From Rhabdophis nuchalis (Eukaryota; Chordata; Lepidosauria; Squamata; Natricidae), in NCBI GenBank assembly GCA_039707465.1, contig CM077643.1:319491919-319555918 (forward strand): 64,000 nucleotides of DNA. Reading direction: 5' to 3'. The notes below the pieces were generated by a model. That model was not told the DNA's origin. It saw only the letters and a program-made list of their open reading frames with translations, and did no database searches. A program made the translations under genes and the position numbers. Below are positions 32,849-44,903 of this stretch, in pieces. How positions within the stretch are numbered: the stretch's first letter is position 1; each line of letters opens with the position of its first letter.

Positions 32849-33141
32849 CTCACATAGGCATTTTCTCCACCAAATAATTTATTGCAGTTGGGATGCATAT
32901 GTGCAGTCTCTCTTAACTTAGAGCTTAGCTTCTTATAGTTTAAGATCCTCCTCTGACAAGTGGATCTTAAAACCCTCAAACCTTTAGGATCTGTCTGATT
33001 AAGTTCAGAGGTTCTACTTGTGGTCTCTGGCTTCAGAGAGCTCCAGCTTTGCCTCCAAAGAGAAATCTTCCAGAGAAGAGTAATGGAAATCGCAACAATG
33101 CTGAGAAGGGCACAGAGCTCTGATATTTTGTGCCTGCAGAA

Positions 33142-33317
33142 CAATGGTGGGTTTCAAATTTTTTAGAACCTACTCTGTAGGTGTGGCCTATTTTGTGGCT
33201 GTGACTTGGCAGTCATGTGACAGGGTGGGAGTGGCCATCTTTTAAAATGTGGTGAAACTCATTTAACAACGCTCTTGCTTAGCAACCAAAATTTTGGACT
33301 CAATTGTGATGATAAAT

Positions 33318-33411
<94 letters not shown>

Positions 33412-33572
33412 TTCCTTCCTTCCTTTCCTTTCCTTTCCTTCCCGTTGGGTCACTGGCAGCGGCGGGGCAAATTTACTTCCAGGTACGCCGGTGGAACCCC
33501 CTCTCACCAGTTCTCTAAATTTCACCAACCGGCTCTCGCGAGTAGGTGCGAGCCTGCAGAAACCCACCACTG
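33142..33572. mobile_element. Non-autonomous hAT-type element (GGTGGG family) with (TTTC)n expansion
   Basis: It starts CAATGGTGGGTTTCAAA and ends GAAACCCACCACTG. A perfect 8-bp duplication, CTGCAGAA, lies at 33134-33141 and 33573-33580. About 110 bp of the interior (33318-33430) is TTTC grading into TTCC repeats. Confidence 0.88.
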
Positions 33573-35127
33573 CTGCAGAAATAACTATTGCTGCAGCTGA
33601 CAGAAAGTGTTTCTATATTTTAGTGAGCTCTGATGATCTCGAGTCCTCTCCAGTTGTCATTGAAAAATGAACCTGATTAGCTGGAAAGCATGCCCACACC
33701 ACTGATACCACAAGAGAGGACTGTCATGTTGACACAAAGCCACCTGAGTCTGCACTGCTCATCGAATTAGGAAACACATGCAAAGCATTAGAATCTCCAC
33801 TCTCCATTCCTGAAGAGTGATCAGTAATCATTACCCTTTGCAGTTGGGAGGTGGACAAAGATAACCCAAGAATTCTCCAGTTAATTATTTTTCTGCAGTT
33901 CTCTGTAACAACACTGATGTTTTAATAGCAGGCAACCTTTTTTTGTGTAGAGAAGCTGTAGAGGTTTGAAATTGGCAAGAACAAAACACCATTTATCTCT
34001 TTGGACAATAAGTAATTGTGCTGCAAGCCCTGAAATGAAGTAAAAATGGTTTGTTGGCAAGCTTAAGAATATCAGTTTTACTACTTCAGACTCCCATGCT
34101 AAATAAATCCAAGAGCAGAAACCACAGGCTTGGACTGTGAGTTCCAGGGTTTGATGTTGTTGTTGTTGTCTGGCACAAAGATTCTAAATTTGAAATTTAA
34201 TGCACTTGCCAAATAATATCTCTTTGAACTGTTATTTAAACACGGGTTTTTTGCATGTTTTATTTTAACTTGTTACAGTAATAGTGATATTATGTATATT
34301 ATACAATACATGTTAAAATGTCATCATCGTCATCATCATATTGTATGATGAATGTTTCTTCATTATTCATTATGAGAGTAAGAATTGATAGTTGAAGTAA
34401 TCTAAGTGCAAATGTGTTATTTAATTTATAAATATCAGTGAAAAGAAACTTACAGTGATAACACACTGTTGGCTGATCACCAAAATGGTTACCATTTTCT
34501 ATGACAAATTGCAGCATTTTGTTATTATATCATTGGTGAACCCTAATGAATCTAAGATGAGCATTAGCAAACTCCAGAAATAGATACCTTTGTGTGTGTG
34601 TGTGTGTTTTTCTCTTTGTTTATATTAATAGAGAGGAAATAATATGAATGTTTCAGGAAACTTTGAATTCTAGTCCTGCCTTATGCATAAAAGCCAATCT
34701 GGAAAAGTCACACTCTCTCAGTCCAATGTACCTCACAGTGCTGTTGTGGGAAAATTATAAGGAAGAATATGTACCATGTATGTTCACCACTTAAATTGTT
34801 TATAAAAATAATAAAAGCTGGATCTTAAAAAGTAAATAAACCAACGTGCCTACGTGTATGCAAAATATATACAATTTGACAATACAAAGCAAACAAATTT
34901 TAAGCCATGTCAGATGCATGCACTGAACTGTGTAAGTTTGTTAAATTCTGTGACCACCTACTTCTGTGGAACAGATCCAGTGATTATTACTAAATCTATT
35001 TTTCTCTTTAGCCTACTCTACTCACTGGGTCCCAAAAAAGCTACTTCACAACATTAAAAAAATATTTTAAAATGACTGTTCAGGCTGTAGATCCACATAA
35101 TGAAATATATAACTTCACAATCAAGTA
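33573..35127. other. Unassigned intergenic sequence
   Basis: No gene recognised. Short (GT)n at 34591-34607 only. Confidence 0.5.
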
Positions 35128-35244
35128 CAGTGTTTTCCAAACTTGACAACTTTAAGAAGTGTGAACTTTAACTCCCATGCTGGTTGGGGAATTCCAGGAG
35201 TTTAAATCCACACATCCTATAATTGCCAAATTTGAAAAGTACTG
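35128..35244. mobile_element. Old hAT-type MITE copy
   Basis: CAGTGTTTTCCAAACTTGAC at the start, ATTGCCAAATTTGAAAAGTA near the end, and AACTCCCATGCTGG...GGGGAATTCCAGGAG in the centre form an imperfect inverted repeat. The layout matches the palindromic elements at 441 and 49652. The duplication is no longer visible. Confidence 0.6.
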
Positions 35245-36104
35245 CTTGAAAATTATTCTAAGGATATTATGTTTGCTTTAAAAATACTGGAGTACAGAAT
35301 TAGTGTTTTAAACTAAGACTATGCAACCATCATCTATGATTTATCATAATGCAGCACCTGAGAAGACATTTCTCTCCCCCTACCATTAAAATATATGGTA
35401 TAAATGTTAACAGCTTTTAACAATAAATTTGACTGGACTGCATGTTTTAGCCTTTCCCTTTTGGCTTTTCATCAGTGCTATGCAATGAACAAAAACACAC
35501 TTTACATAGCGGGGAGACAATTATGCAGTCTCAATTAGACCTTCTATCACTAAACTATAAGCAGCTAGTGGTGCAGAACTCTTATCACCTACTTTATAAC
35601 AGCAGAACCTTTTCTGTGATTTTAATTTCCACGGGGGGATTGTACCCTCATCTATTCAAAGAACTCATTTTCTTGAGAGATGCATTGAGGGAATGATCCA
35701 TTTTTGTATCTATCTCCCCTAAACATTTTTGGTTGCACATTGCAAAAGAAGCTACAAATTCTAACCCTGTCCAGCCACTGTTGTCACCATTACTCACATG
35801 TGTCTATGTTTCTGCCTGTCCTACCTCTGAGGAACTGAGAGTAGGTTCTGAGCATAAACCAAGCCTATAAGTAAGCTTATGCCCAAGAATTAGTCATACC
35901 CCACCATTCACCTGGGATGAACTGATTTGTATATAGTCAACACATTTATTGGCCCATCTGGCTCTGAATGTAATCTTACTGACAGTAAGCCCATATCGAT
36001 CTCAAGTTATTGCTCATGAAAATATTGTTGCAAATTATCCTCACATCTTTTTACACCTACAGGAGATCTTCCAATTCATTCAGAGAAGATTTTTAGATTG
36101 AACC
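35245..36104. other. Unassigned intergenic sequence
   Basis: No gene or repeat recognised. Confidence 0.5.
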
Positions 36105-36240
36105 AAATTTATTTATGTATTTATTTGTTTGTTTGGATTTATATGCCGCCCTTCTCCCAAAGGACTCAGGGTGGCGTACAACATAAGAAACACATAATAC
36201 AAAAGTTAAAAAGCAATTAAATAAAGAATCCAATAAGCAA
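36105..36240 (-). mobile_element. LINE 3' end fragment
   Basis: TTTATTTATGTATTTATTTG followed by TATATGCCGCCCTTCTCCC and GGACTCAGGGTGGCGTACA is the complement of the CR1/L2-like 3' UTR and its (AAAT)n tail. No coding part remains. Confidence 0.72.
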
Positions 36241-36379
36241 TAAATTAATTAACAATTTTCCTTTCTTCCATCTGTGAGTGGGAAACATTTAACAAATAAT
36301 CTCTGTTCATAATATGATTCAGTCTGTTTAATTATTATCAAATTATTTCTGCTTTTATACTTTTCATGCTCTTTTAATA

Positions 36380-36453
36380 ATTATTATATCATGATTTTGA
36401 TATAATAATCATGAAAACAAGCAAAACAATATAATTATTGTTTTGCTTGTTTT
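36380..36453. repeat. Two adjacent short hairpins
   Basis: The first has 12-bp arms at 36380-36391 and 36398-36409. The second has 17-bp arms at 36414-36430 and 36437-36453, AAAACAAGCAAAACAAT and its complement. Both are perfect and AT-rich. Confidence 0.82.
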
Positions 36454-37179
36454 TTACTGTTTTATTGGAGTATTGTAACACCACCCAGTATCACCTGCCA
36501 TGAAATTGGAGGCCGTATAAATTTGATCAATCAATCAATCAATCAAAAAAACAAATCATAGCATTCATTGAACAAGTTTCTAATTCATATGTCCAATGTT
36601 TTATTTTCTCCAGATTGGATGCCCTTATTTTTACTGTCAAGTGATCTTGTTATAGAAGGAATTGCACTAACTGTAGTTAGCCTTGATTATAATTTACCAA
36701 AACAAACCAACTTTTTCAAATGTTGAATTTTTCTTCCCGTGCATGTGTTACTTAACTCCAATTCCAAACTGACATGTCATTATGAGAATGAGCCATTACA
36801 ACCATAGAGAAAGAGAAGAGGTAACCCATGAGTCTATGTCTGATTCATTTCATGCTAAATTCTTTTGAGAAAATATGTGCTCAAGGAATTCAGATAAAGC
36901 TATAGTTGTCAGTCATCTTGACTTGGTTAGTTAGAGAAGAAAAACTCTCATATCCATTGTTAGCGAGAGTACACTTTACTAAAATTAAGTGGTTACAGAA
37001 GAAGCAAAACCATAATGGAGATTTTCACACCCAAAGCATATGATTAACTTTTCCCTTGTTCCCAGCTTCCCCCCCTGCTCATCTGTGAGTGTCCAATTAG
37101 GTGCTAACAAATTGTTTGGGTAACATTCCCTGTCTTCATGAGCTGGATGGTTCTGCATTCCATAGTGTGACCTTGGAAT
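36454..37179. other. Unassigned sequence with a short (ATCA)n run
   Basis: Nothing recognised apart from the tetranucleotide run at 36524-36545. Confidence 0.5.
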
Positions 37180-37270
37180 GCCTGGTGAGAATCGAACTAC
37201 TGGCAGGTTGGCAGCCAGCAGAATTAGCCTGCAATACTGCATTCTAACCACTGTGCCACCATAGCTCTTA
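37180..37270 (-). mobile_element. SINE 5' fragment
   Basis: The complement of the SINE head: TGGTGAGAATCGAACTACTG (B-box region) through ATACTGCATTCTAACCACTG and TGCCACCATAGC. The body and tail are missing. Confidence 0.72.
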
Positions 37271-39701
37271 TCCCACCCCACAATCTCCCTCCACTCCCCA
37301 CTGAGTATGGCAGGTGAACAGCAAGCAATGCATGATTTAGCAGGATGACAGCCCTGACAATGGTTACCAGACAGATAAACTTGGATTTATCTATGTGGTG
37401 TAGAATAATCTTTATTCTCTTGCTACTCCTGGATAAATCTGGTGACAAATGCTGGCTGGAAATCTCAGTAGGCCTTTTCTGACTGATACCTCTTAAAAAG
37501 AAACCTTATTTTGAAATAATATTTTGATCTTTCCAAGTGGAAAATAAAAGTTTCTTCTTCCTAGCCTACAGTAAATTTCACCTGCTGAATTCTGCTTTTG
37601 AGATGTCTATCATTATTTGTTCCTGGTCAATTTTCAGTTCCAGTTTAAATGATGAGTGGTCCAAATTAGATTGCCAGCAAAGGTCACATTGCACATTTCC
37701 TATTTCAGTTTCTTGGCTTTGTTTTCCAGGCAAGTCTGCCCACCTGCCTTCCTACCGTTATTCTTCATGCTTTCCATTCCCTTCATGAATTGTTGGCAAG
37801 CTTAAAAAAAAAAGAAGAGGAGAAAATAAATCAGGAACTGCTCTTTGAGTGAAACATAGTTTTGAAACATGCCCACTTGCCTAGATAAATTATGAAGATA
37901 TACTAAGGTGATACAGAAGATTTCAGGTAAGTAGACGTGATGGCAGGAACATCCTTATTTTCTGTTGAGCATTTTTTAAATGATATCTTACTTTTCCACT
38001 ACTGCAGCCATTTTATGATCAGGCAAGTACCTAGCAGCTATTCTGCAAAATGATGAAAGCCACGTTGTTAAATCTCTGCTTTTGGTTTTACCAAATCCAA
38101 TATAGTAGTTGTTTTTAGTAAATATTTTTTGATATATGAAATAATTTTGAAACTCTGGGAACCTTTAGAAAATGTGCTGTGGATGACTCCTGAATCACAT
38201 GCCTCTGCAAGGGATTATGGGAATTGCTTTGTAGTTTCTTTCTTTCTTTAGCATTTCAAATGAAACAGTTTAGCCCAATTGTTTACATATGTGAGATTCT
38301 TGCATTTAAATAGCTTATTATGCAAATATTCAAAAATGTGTATGTGTGTGCGTGTGTGTGTGTGTGTGTGTTTCCCACTAAACTGAGAGTGTAATATCTA
38401 AACAACAGTATGGTGCATGTAATGAAATAAGTTATGAATGATTATAAATTCTATTCAAAAATGCACACTGATATAGGACTTCTGGGGACGAAATGATGAA
38501 CTAAAGACAGTTCCCTTAAAAATAAGAAGGTACAAAGAAAAAATGAAAAGAAATCAAGTTCTAGGACATTATATAAAGGGATTAAAGATCAAGGTTATTA
38601 GCAGTAAAAGAAGAAACATAAAGCTGGTTTATTTGATCAAAGTTGAAATAAATACGTTGTTATCTCTTGTAACCCTTAAAGGACTTTTGCTAATCAGGAC
38701 TGAAATGATGAGGTTTTAAGGATTTGTTTATAAATTAGAAAAGGGATACAGGAAGAAGAGATCATTTGCTGTATTTTAAGAGAAGATAAACAAGAGAAAG
38801 AGAAGTTGCTAAAATTGTTTATATTTGTGACAAAGGGGGAAGTCACTACCTTTTTCTTCTTTACTGTATTCTTATTTTTTCTTCCTTTTATCTTTTCTTT
38901 CTTTTGTGTACATTCTATTTTCCTTTGGTTATTTAATTGCAGTTGTAATTTTTAATACTTTAAAAAAAATCATGCTAATACATTGTGAAAAAGACAAGAA
39001 ATGCACACTATGGTTTTTTAAAACTTTCCCCAAATTTTTTTAATATTACATTTTAATGAGAAGTTATTGATAAATATACTAAACCAGACTGATACAAAAC
39101 ATGCTGGTGTCATAACATCATAATGCAAATCGCATCCTTACATTCTAAAAATATAAGTCACACTATTTGTGTCATAATTTTTGTTATTTGTTATATGCCA
39201 CCTCCTCCCTTCTTTTTGCCCATACCATTTAAGAAGGTAATGAAAAACCTATGATATACAGAAAAAGAAAACATTGCTATCAAGATAGATTCTGAAATGT
39301 GTGAGGTTCCTAGTCTAGCCTCTCTAAATCCACTGTCCTTCCAATACCTTATCTATATTGGTGTTGACCACCATGTCTTGATGACTAGCACACTGACCAT
39401 CAAGTTGACTTACCCTTGGTTGCTAACTGTTTCTCAAATTTGCAGGTCAATAATTTCCTTAGTCTTCCTTAATTGAAGTTGTCAATGATATTTTACATGT
39501 TAAGGATTTGTATGTTCTTTGCTATGCCATCAACAGTTAAAACCTATGAAGATATCAAAAGTTATGGATTCTTTAGCTAAGGAATTATTAATATTCCAAA
39601 GAGAAATCTAAAGCTAATATACAGCCATGCTGGTATGTATTGGTATGTACATTTATTAAATATGAATTAATATGAATTGTTTACCAATTGAATTCTTTTT
39701 A
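37271..39701. other. Unassigned intergenic sequence
   Basis: No gene or dispersed repeat recognised. (GT)n at 38339-38372. Confidence 0.5.
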
Positions 39702-39785
39702 AAAAAACAAACAAACAAATGGACGGACGGACGGACGGACGGACAGACAGACAGACAGATAAATAAATAAATAAATAAATAAATG
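39702..39785. repeat. (AAAC)n(GGAC)n(AGAC)n(AAAT)n compound microsatellite
   Basis: Four tetranucleotide types in series. Each differs from its neighbour by one base, suggesting stepwise mutation and expansion. Confidence 0.9.
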
Positions 39786-40519
39786 GGATCTAACGTGGCC
39801 AGGTTTGGGAGTTGTTTTGTTTATAACAAAATTTCCAGTCCCTTTCCCCCTTCATTTCCTCCCCTTAAAGAAGGTATTGCTACGCGTACTGATTTAGCAA
39901 TTATATTGATCCTTTAATGGTGTTGTATGCGTTAGCCTAATTAAATTAAAAATCCATTCAATTCTGCTAAACAAAAAAGTTAGAATTACTTGTTAATTTT
40001 CAGTAACAATCAGTACGAGCCTCACAGATTCTGATCTGAGTCCCAAATAGAATGTGATATTCTGAATGCATTTAAGATTGCTTTTGAAAGTCAGTGAGTC
40101 AGTTTGCAAACCAAGCCTTGTATTTACCTCTCAACCCTTAGCTTGCGAATTACGAGATTTAGTTATCATATTGATAAAGAGACAATACAAATTGCAATTG
40201 ACAATACAAATGCAAGTTGTTTTGACTTCATAAGAGGAGAGCTGTGTCCTTCCTGTATCAAAGGTGCGCAAGTAAAAATGGACAATAATTTTGCCTTCAA
40301 TTGTTTTATGGAGAAAGAAATTTTCCAACTGCAATTTTTCTGTTATAATCTGAATCTTCTGTTTAATATACATTACTGATCAGAACTCTGTGAAAGTGTA
40401 ATTTGCAATAACAGGTTCTAGTCCAGATCACTAGAAGAGAAAGCTGGCGGAACTTCCTAGGTATCTGTTATCAAATGAATAACATCTACATATTTGGGTC
40501 TCTCCATAAGGGAATAGGA
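39786..40519. other. Unassigned intergenic sequence
   Basis: No gene recognised. The small frames on both strands around 40104-40379 lack family features. Confidence 0.5.
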
Positions 40520-40860
40520 CAGTGATGGCTAACCTTTTTTGGCTCGCGTGGCAAAAGCGGGGGGAGCGCAGGGGGGTTGTGCGTGGGCGTGCCACACCCA
40601 TAATGCTATGTGTGCGACCCCCTGCTTTTGGCATACTTTTTTCGCCCTCCCCAGGCTCCAGAGGCTTCTCTCCCCACCTCCAGAGCTTCAGGAGCTTCCC
40701 TGAAGCCTCCAGAGGGCAAAAAATGGCCCCAAAAGAAGGCCTAAATCAGCTAGCCAGTGCACACATGCGTGCTGGAACTGACAGGGCAATGCCTTGTGTG
40801 CCCTAAGAAATGGTTCCGTGTGCCACCTGTGGCACCCGTGCCATAGGTTCACCATCACTG
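40520..40860. mobile_element. Non-autonomous hAT-type element (GATGGC family), 341 bp
   Basis: It starts CAGTGATGGCTAACCTTTTT and ends CATAGGTTCACCATCACTG. A perfect 8-bp duplication, GAATAGGA, lies at 40512-40519 and 40861-40868. The GC-rich interior has no transposase. It is related to 46101-46505 and to the fragment at 1404-1456. Confidence 0.88.
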
Positions 40861-41607
40861 GAATAGGACATTGATTTCATGTTTGGGAAGCTGAAAATTG
40901 ATTTTTCTTCACCTCTAAACGTGCAAGTTCCCCTAACAGCAAGATTGCTATCAGATTAAACACATCTATGAAATGGCTAAATCATTTCAACCTTCAAAGG
41001 AAATCCAATTAAGTGCTAATGTTTTCCTAAATATTCTACAATCATTACAGAATACAAAGGTGACAAATATAGACTGGCCATGTGGTGGCAGATACAAGCA
41101 TGATCTTGTTTTTTTAAAAAACACACAACTGGCTTGAGTATCATGTATGTTTCCTTAAAGTAAAAGAATTTTGTCTCTTATTTGCAGAAATTCCTTACTG
41201 GCTGAATTTAGATAGCTGTTTCTGTTACTCTCCAGGAAACATATTTAGAAGGCACCTGTCATTCAAAGTAATGCATGTTTCTGCAGCTGACCTCTTCCCA
41301 CAGATGTCCCATAGGAAGTCTTTGATCACCCAGCTCTTATTTCCAAATAGCCTTGTTGTTATGGAATATCCCTCAACTGCCCATCCTCTCTCCAAGTTCT
41401 CAAGGTAAGAAAAGGCTTCAGCCCATAGCCTATGTTTCAGGGTTTTTTCCTGAGTTCTAGCTGCAGCATTGGTGCTGCTGTTCCTTGAATTTTTCTTTGT
41501 TAATTTAAGGCAACAGCTGAAAATTATATGCAGTACACAAGGAAAATGCCAAAGATTGTAGCAAAGAAGCCAGAAGCACAATTCATCATTTCCTAGCTAC
41601 TTTATAG
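40861..41607. other. Unassigned intergenic sequence
   Basis: No gene or repeat recognised. Confidence 0.5.
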
Positions 41608-41912
41608 CAGGGGTGGGTTGCTGCCAGTTTTACTATCAGTTCGCAACCCCCACATGCACCAGACATGTGCTGTGAACATGTACACTGTTCAATGTAAATT
41701 AGTTAACTATTATTAAATTATTTAACTAATAATTTAATTATTAAACAATTTAGGGTGAACTGTGCACGTGCAGTCACTAAAATCCAAAATGACGCTGGCC
41801 CAGTGCCGGCGAGGGTGTGACTGGCCTGGGTTGTTGCTAGTTCTGTAACCCAGGCCTGACTTCCATTACCGGTTTGGGCGAACCGGGTCCAACCGGCAGC
41901 ACCCCACCTCTG
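41608..41912. mobile_element. Non-autonomous hAT-type element (GGTGGG family), 305 bp
   Basis: It starts CAGGGGTGGGTTGCTGCC and ends GGCAGCACCCCACCTCTG. The flanks CTTTATAG and CTGTATAG agree at 7 of 8 bases. A small AT-rich inverted repeat lies at about 41700-41750. Confidence 0.8.
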
Positions 41913-41934
41913 CTGTATAGCCCATGTTCTATAG

Positions 41935-42226
41935 CAGGGGTCCCCAACCTTTTTGGCACCAGGACCCGGTTTCATGTTAAAAAAATTCCGCGGACCGGTG
42001 GCCATGGCTTGGGGGAGGGTGAGTCAGCTCACTTGCCCCTCTCGGGCCCCCAACGGCGCAAACTGCCGCACCTGTGCTCTCCAGCCCCCAGTATGCGTTC
42101 TGCCCAGGGGGCTGCTCCCTCCTCCTCCTCTCCGCCCTTTCTAAGAGTTGCGCTTCTCACTGCGGCCCGGTTCCTATCAAACCACGGACCGGCACTGGTC
42201 CACGGACCGGGGGTTGGGGACCCCTG
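41935..42226. mobile_element. Non-autonomous hAT-type element, 292 bp
   Basis: It starts CAGGGGTCCCCAACCTTTTT and ends GGGGTTGGGGACCCCTG. A perfect 8-bp duplication, TTCTATAG, lies at 41927-41934 and 42227-42234. The GC-rich interior gives several chance frames. It sits only 22 bp from the preceding element. Confidence 0.9.
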
Positions 42227-42774
42227 TTCTATAGCATCCATTCACCTGTACAAAATGCACAAACAGACATTCCCCAGGTTAACAATGTCCAACTTAAGGA
42301 CAACTACTAGATTTGAAAGGGCTGCCTGCTACTAACAGTATAATCTTCTTTTCCCAAGTTAGCAAAGAGGTGAATTTGCACATTTTAAATATGTAGCCTG
42401 TTTTCAATGGTTCTTGAAAGATGGCATCGCTTCATTACTTTACCAGCTTGAGGAAGGAGAGCATTGTCCACCATTTTTAGTAATAGGCAGTCTGTTCATA
42501 AGTCCTACAAGATGACTTAAACACAAATTCAGACTTGGGGAACAGAAGTCCTTCTTAATCTACAGACCACCTGTGGAAGAAAGTAGAGAGAAATAATTCC
42601 TCCTCTGGCCAAGTGGATGAAAAGGAGTTGGGAGATTCCAAAATGCTGGAAGGACCTTGGTTTTTGAAACATCATGCTTCCAACTTTTGCACTCTATGGA
42701 TCATAACATCTGTGCTGGTTCTCACAACACGTTTTCATACTTTATTTTGGCCCTCCTTCTTATAATACAAGATA
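42227..42774. other. Unassigned intergenic sequence
   Basis: No gene or repeat recognised. Confidence 0.5.
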
Positions 42775-43140
42775 ATACAATAGCAGAGTTGGAAGGGACC
42801 TTGGAGGTCTTCTAGTCCAACCCCCTGCCTAGGCAGGAGCCCTATGCTATTTCAGACAAATGGCTATCCAACATCTTCTTAAAGACTTCCAGTGTTGGGG
42901 GATTAACAACTTCTGGAGGCAAGCTGTTCCACTGGTTAATTGTTCTAACTGTCAGTAAATTTCTCCTCAGTTCTAAGTTGCTTCTCTCCTTGATTAGTTT
43001 CCACCCATTGCTTCTTGTTCTGCCCTCAGGTGCCTTGGTGAATAGTTTGACTCCCTCTTCTTTGTGGCAACCCCTGAGATATTGGAACATTGCTCCCCTA
43101 GTCCTTCTTTTCATTAAACTAGACATACCCAATTCCTTCT
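42775..43140 (-). mobile_element. CR1-type LINE 3' fragment
   Basis: On the minus strand, a coding end is followed by the conserved 3' UTR with GCAGGGGGTTGGACTAGAAG and AAGGTCCCTTCCAACTCTGC, then a short tail ending in TATTGTATTATC. It is a different subfamily from the CR1/L2-like copies above. Confidence 0.85.
42842..43132 (-). pseudogene. CR1 ORF2 C-terminal fragment
   Basis: The 96-codon frame includes LMKRRTRGAMFQYLRGCHKE, then LRRNLLTVRTINQWNSLPPE and VVNPPTLEVFKKMLDSHLSE. The R-N...R..N.WNSLP..VV...L..FK..LD pattern marks the end of CR1 ORF2, C-terminal to the RT. The upstream endonuclease and RT are absent. Confidence 0.83.
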
Positions 43141-43369
43141 TGCTTTAATGTGTTCAGGTTTTTTCCCCCTCAAGGAAATAAAGCCTCTTTTTAAAAATTA
43201 GTGCTGACCATTCAAACATGACAGAGTTGTTTTCCATGTGTCAGCTCTTAATAGTGTCAGTTCATACTTTAGTCTGCATTCTTTAACTCCCCTACTCCTT
43301 ATAATGGAAGATGGAAGTACAACAGGATTCAGAGAATACGAAAAGGATACATACATCTAAGGAACCACC

Positions 43370-44045
43370 TCATTTCAATAGGATTTGTTTGCCCCATCCG
43401 TTCCAGCAGAAGGGATGTGCTATAGGCCTCCTCTGTCATGGAATGTTGTCTGGCAGGGTCCAGGACAGGAGCTTTTTTTGCAGTGGTACCTGCCCTTTGG
43501 AAATCTTGCTGCCAGAGGTGAAATCTGCTCTCAGCCTTCTGACTTTCTCTAAGGGCTTGAAGATCTGGATCTGCCCATTGGCTTGGAGGTCTAATGGGGT
43601 ATATTAAGCTCAAGGTGATTGATGGGTTAAAAGAAGACCTCACCATCACTTCTGCTCACCCTCTTCTCTTTCTCCCCATCTTTTTAATTGTAATTTTGAC
43701 CATTATTAGTCTTACATATGGACGGACATTGTTAAATTTGCATGTTTTCACATGCTCACTGCGGATTGGTTGCCCAAACCCCGGGAAGTTTAAACAACTG
43801 TCATTGGCCGGAGCTCCTTAAAAGATGAACTCTCTCAACTCAGCCGGCAGAGCGCAGTCACTTACTCTTGAAATAAAAAGTGCTGAAACTCACTCGCGCC
43901 CCTCGCCTGCTGCTTCTCACCGATCTAACAATTAGAAATATTTATTCTTCAAGATTATGATGGCTTTTAATGTTGTAAGCCTCCCAGAGTCACCCTGAGA
44001 TGGGAAACAAGCAAATCTAATAAATAGATAAGTATGATAGATACA
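43370..44045 (+). mobile_element. CR1/L3-like LINE 3' end interrupted by an LTR-like block
   Basis: The coding end (about 43440-43610) needs one frameshift. One frame gives RTGAFFAVVPALWKSC; the next gives LLPEVKSALSLLTFSKGLKI. Together these match the GRAFSV..ALWN.LPP... ending of related LINEs. The 3' UTR resumes after the LTR-like block with TTTTAATGTTGTAAGCCTCC and GAGTCACCCTGAGATGGG. It then runs into (GATA)n. Confidence 0.68.
43730..43930 (+). mobile_element. LTR-like insertion in the LINE 3' UTR (tentative)
   Basis: The block starts TGTTAAATTTGC and ends CGATCTAACA, giving TGTTA/TAACA inverted ends. It has a GC-rich interior, a CTTAAAAG TATA-like motif at 43818 and AATAAAA at 43875. 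It interrupts the LINE 3' UTR. No direct duplication is visible, so a solo LTR is likely but not certain. Confidence 0.45.
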
Positions 44046-44053
44046 ATAGATAC

Positions 44054-44120
<67 letters not shown>

Positions 44121-44196
44121 GGATGGATGGATGGATGGATGGATGGATGGATGGATGGATGGATGGATGGATGGATGGATGGATGGATGGATGGAT
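44038..44196. repeat. (GATA)n(GGAT)n microsatellite
   Basis: GATA repeats switch cleanly to GGAT at 44119. It begins at the LINE tail AATAAATAGATAAG. Confidence 0.93.
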
Positions 44197-44275
44197 AGAG
44201 TAATAGAGTGATAGATTGATATTTAAAATAATTATACATTCAGTATATGACATAGAAAATGCAAGTATCTGTTTT

Positions 44276-44513
44276 GCGGTAGCACATTGGTTAGAGTGCA
44301 GTACTGCAGGCTACTTCTGCTGACTGCTGGCTGCCTGCAAATTTGGCAGTTCAAATCTCACCAGGCTCAAGGTTGACTCAGCCTTCCATCCTTCCGAGGC
44401 GGGTAAAATGAGAACCCAAATTGTTAGGGGCAATATGCTGACTCTATAAACTGCTTAGAGAGGGCTGTAAAGCATTGTAAAAAGGGGTATATAAGTCTAA
44501 GTGCTATTGCTAT
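44276..44513 (+). mobile_element. tRNA-derived SINE, full-length-like
   Basis: The head GTAGCACATTGGTTAGAGTG is A-box-like and GGCAGTTCAAATCTCACC is B-box-like. The body follows with CTCAAGGTTGACTCAGCCTT, GGGGCAATATGCTGACTCT and the end AAGTCTAAGTGCTATTGCTA. This is the most complete plus-strand copy. Confidence 0.8.
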
Positions 44514-44823
44514 TCATATCAAAACAAAGTCCAAACTACTTTTGTTGAAAGCATACCTTTCTGATTCGGAAGCTGTACCAACTGACTCTGGTTATCTATG
44601 CTAGCTTGATCACCAGAAAGGAAAATTCTATGAAAATTCAGAAACACTGACTTCCACTGACAAATCGCACATATTACATTCAATTCCCAGACTAGGCCAT
44701 AGTTTAGTCATTGGTAAAACATTTCAATCAGGGAGTTTCAATATTCATTTGTAGTGCTAATTTTGTAATTGTCTTTTTTGAGTAAATGGGAAAAAATAAA
44801 TGAGAGTGAGTGAGAGAGGAAGC

Positions 44824-44827
<4 letters not shown>
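44514..44827. other. Unassigned sequence
   Basis: No gene or repeat recognised. Confidence 0.5.

Positions 44828-44900
<73 letters not shown>
44828..44900. repeat. (AG)n microsatellite
   Basis: An uninterrupted AG run of about 73 bp. Confidence 0.95.

Positions 44901-44903
<3 letters not shown>

Noticed and set aside
41718..42335. GC-rich frames resembling a gene
   Set aside because: They fall inside two hAT-type elements with identified ends and target duplications.
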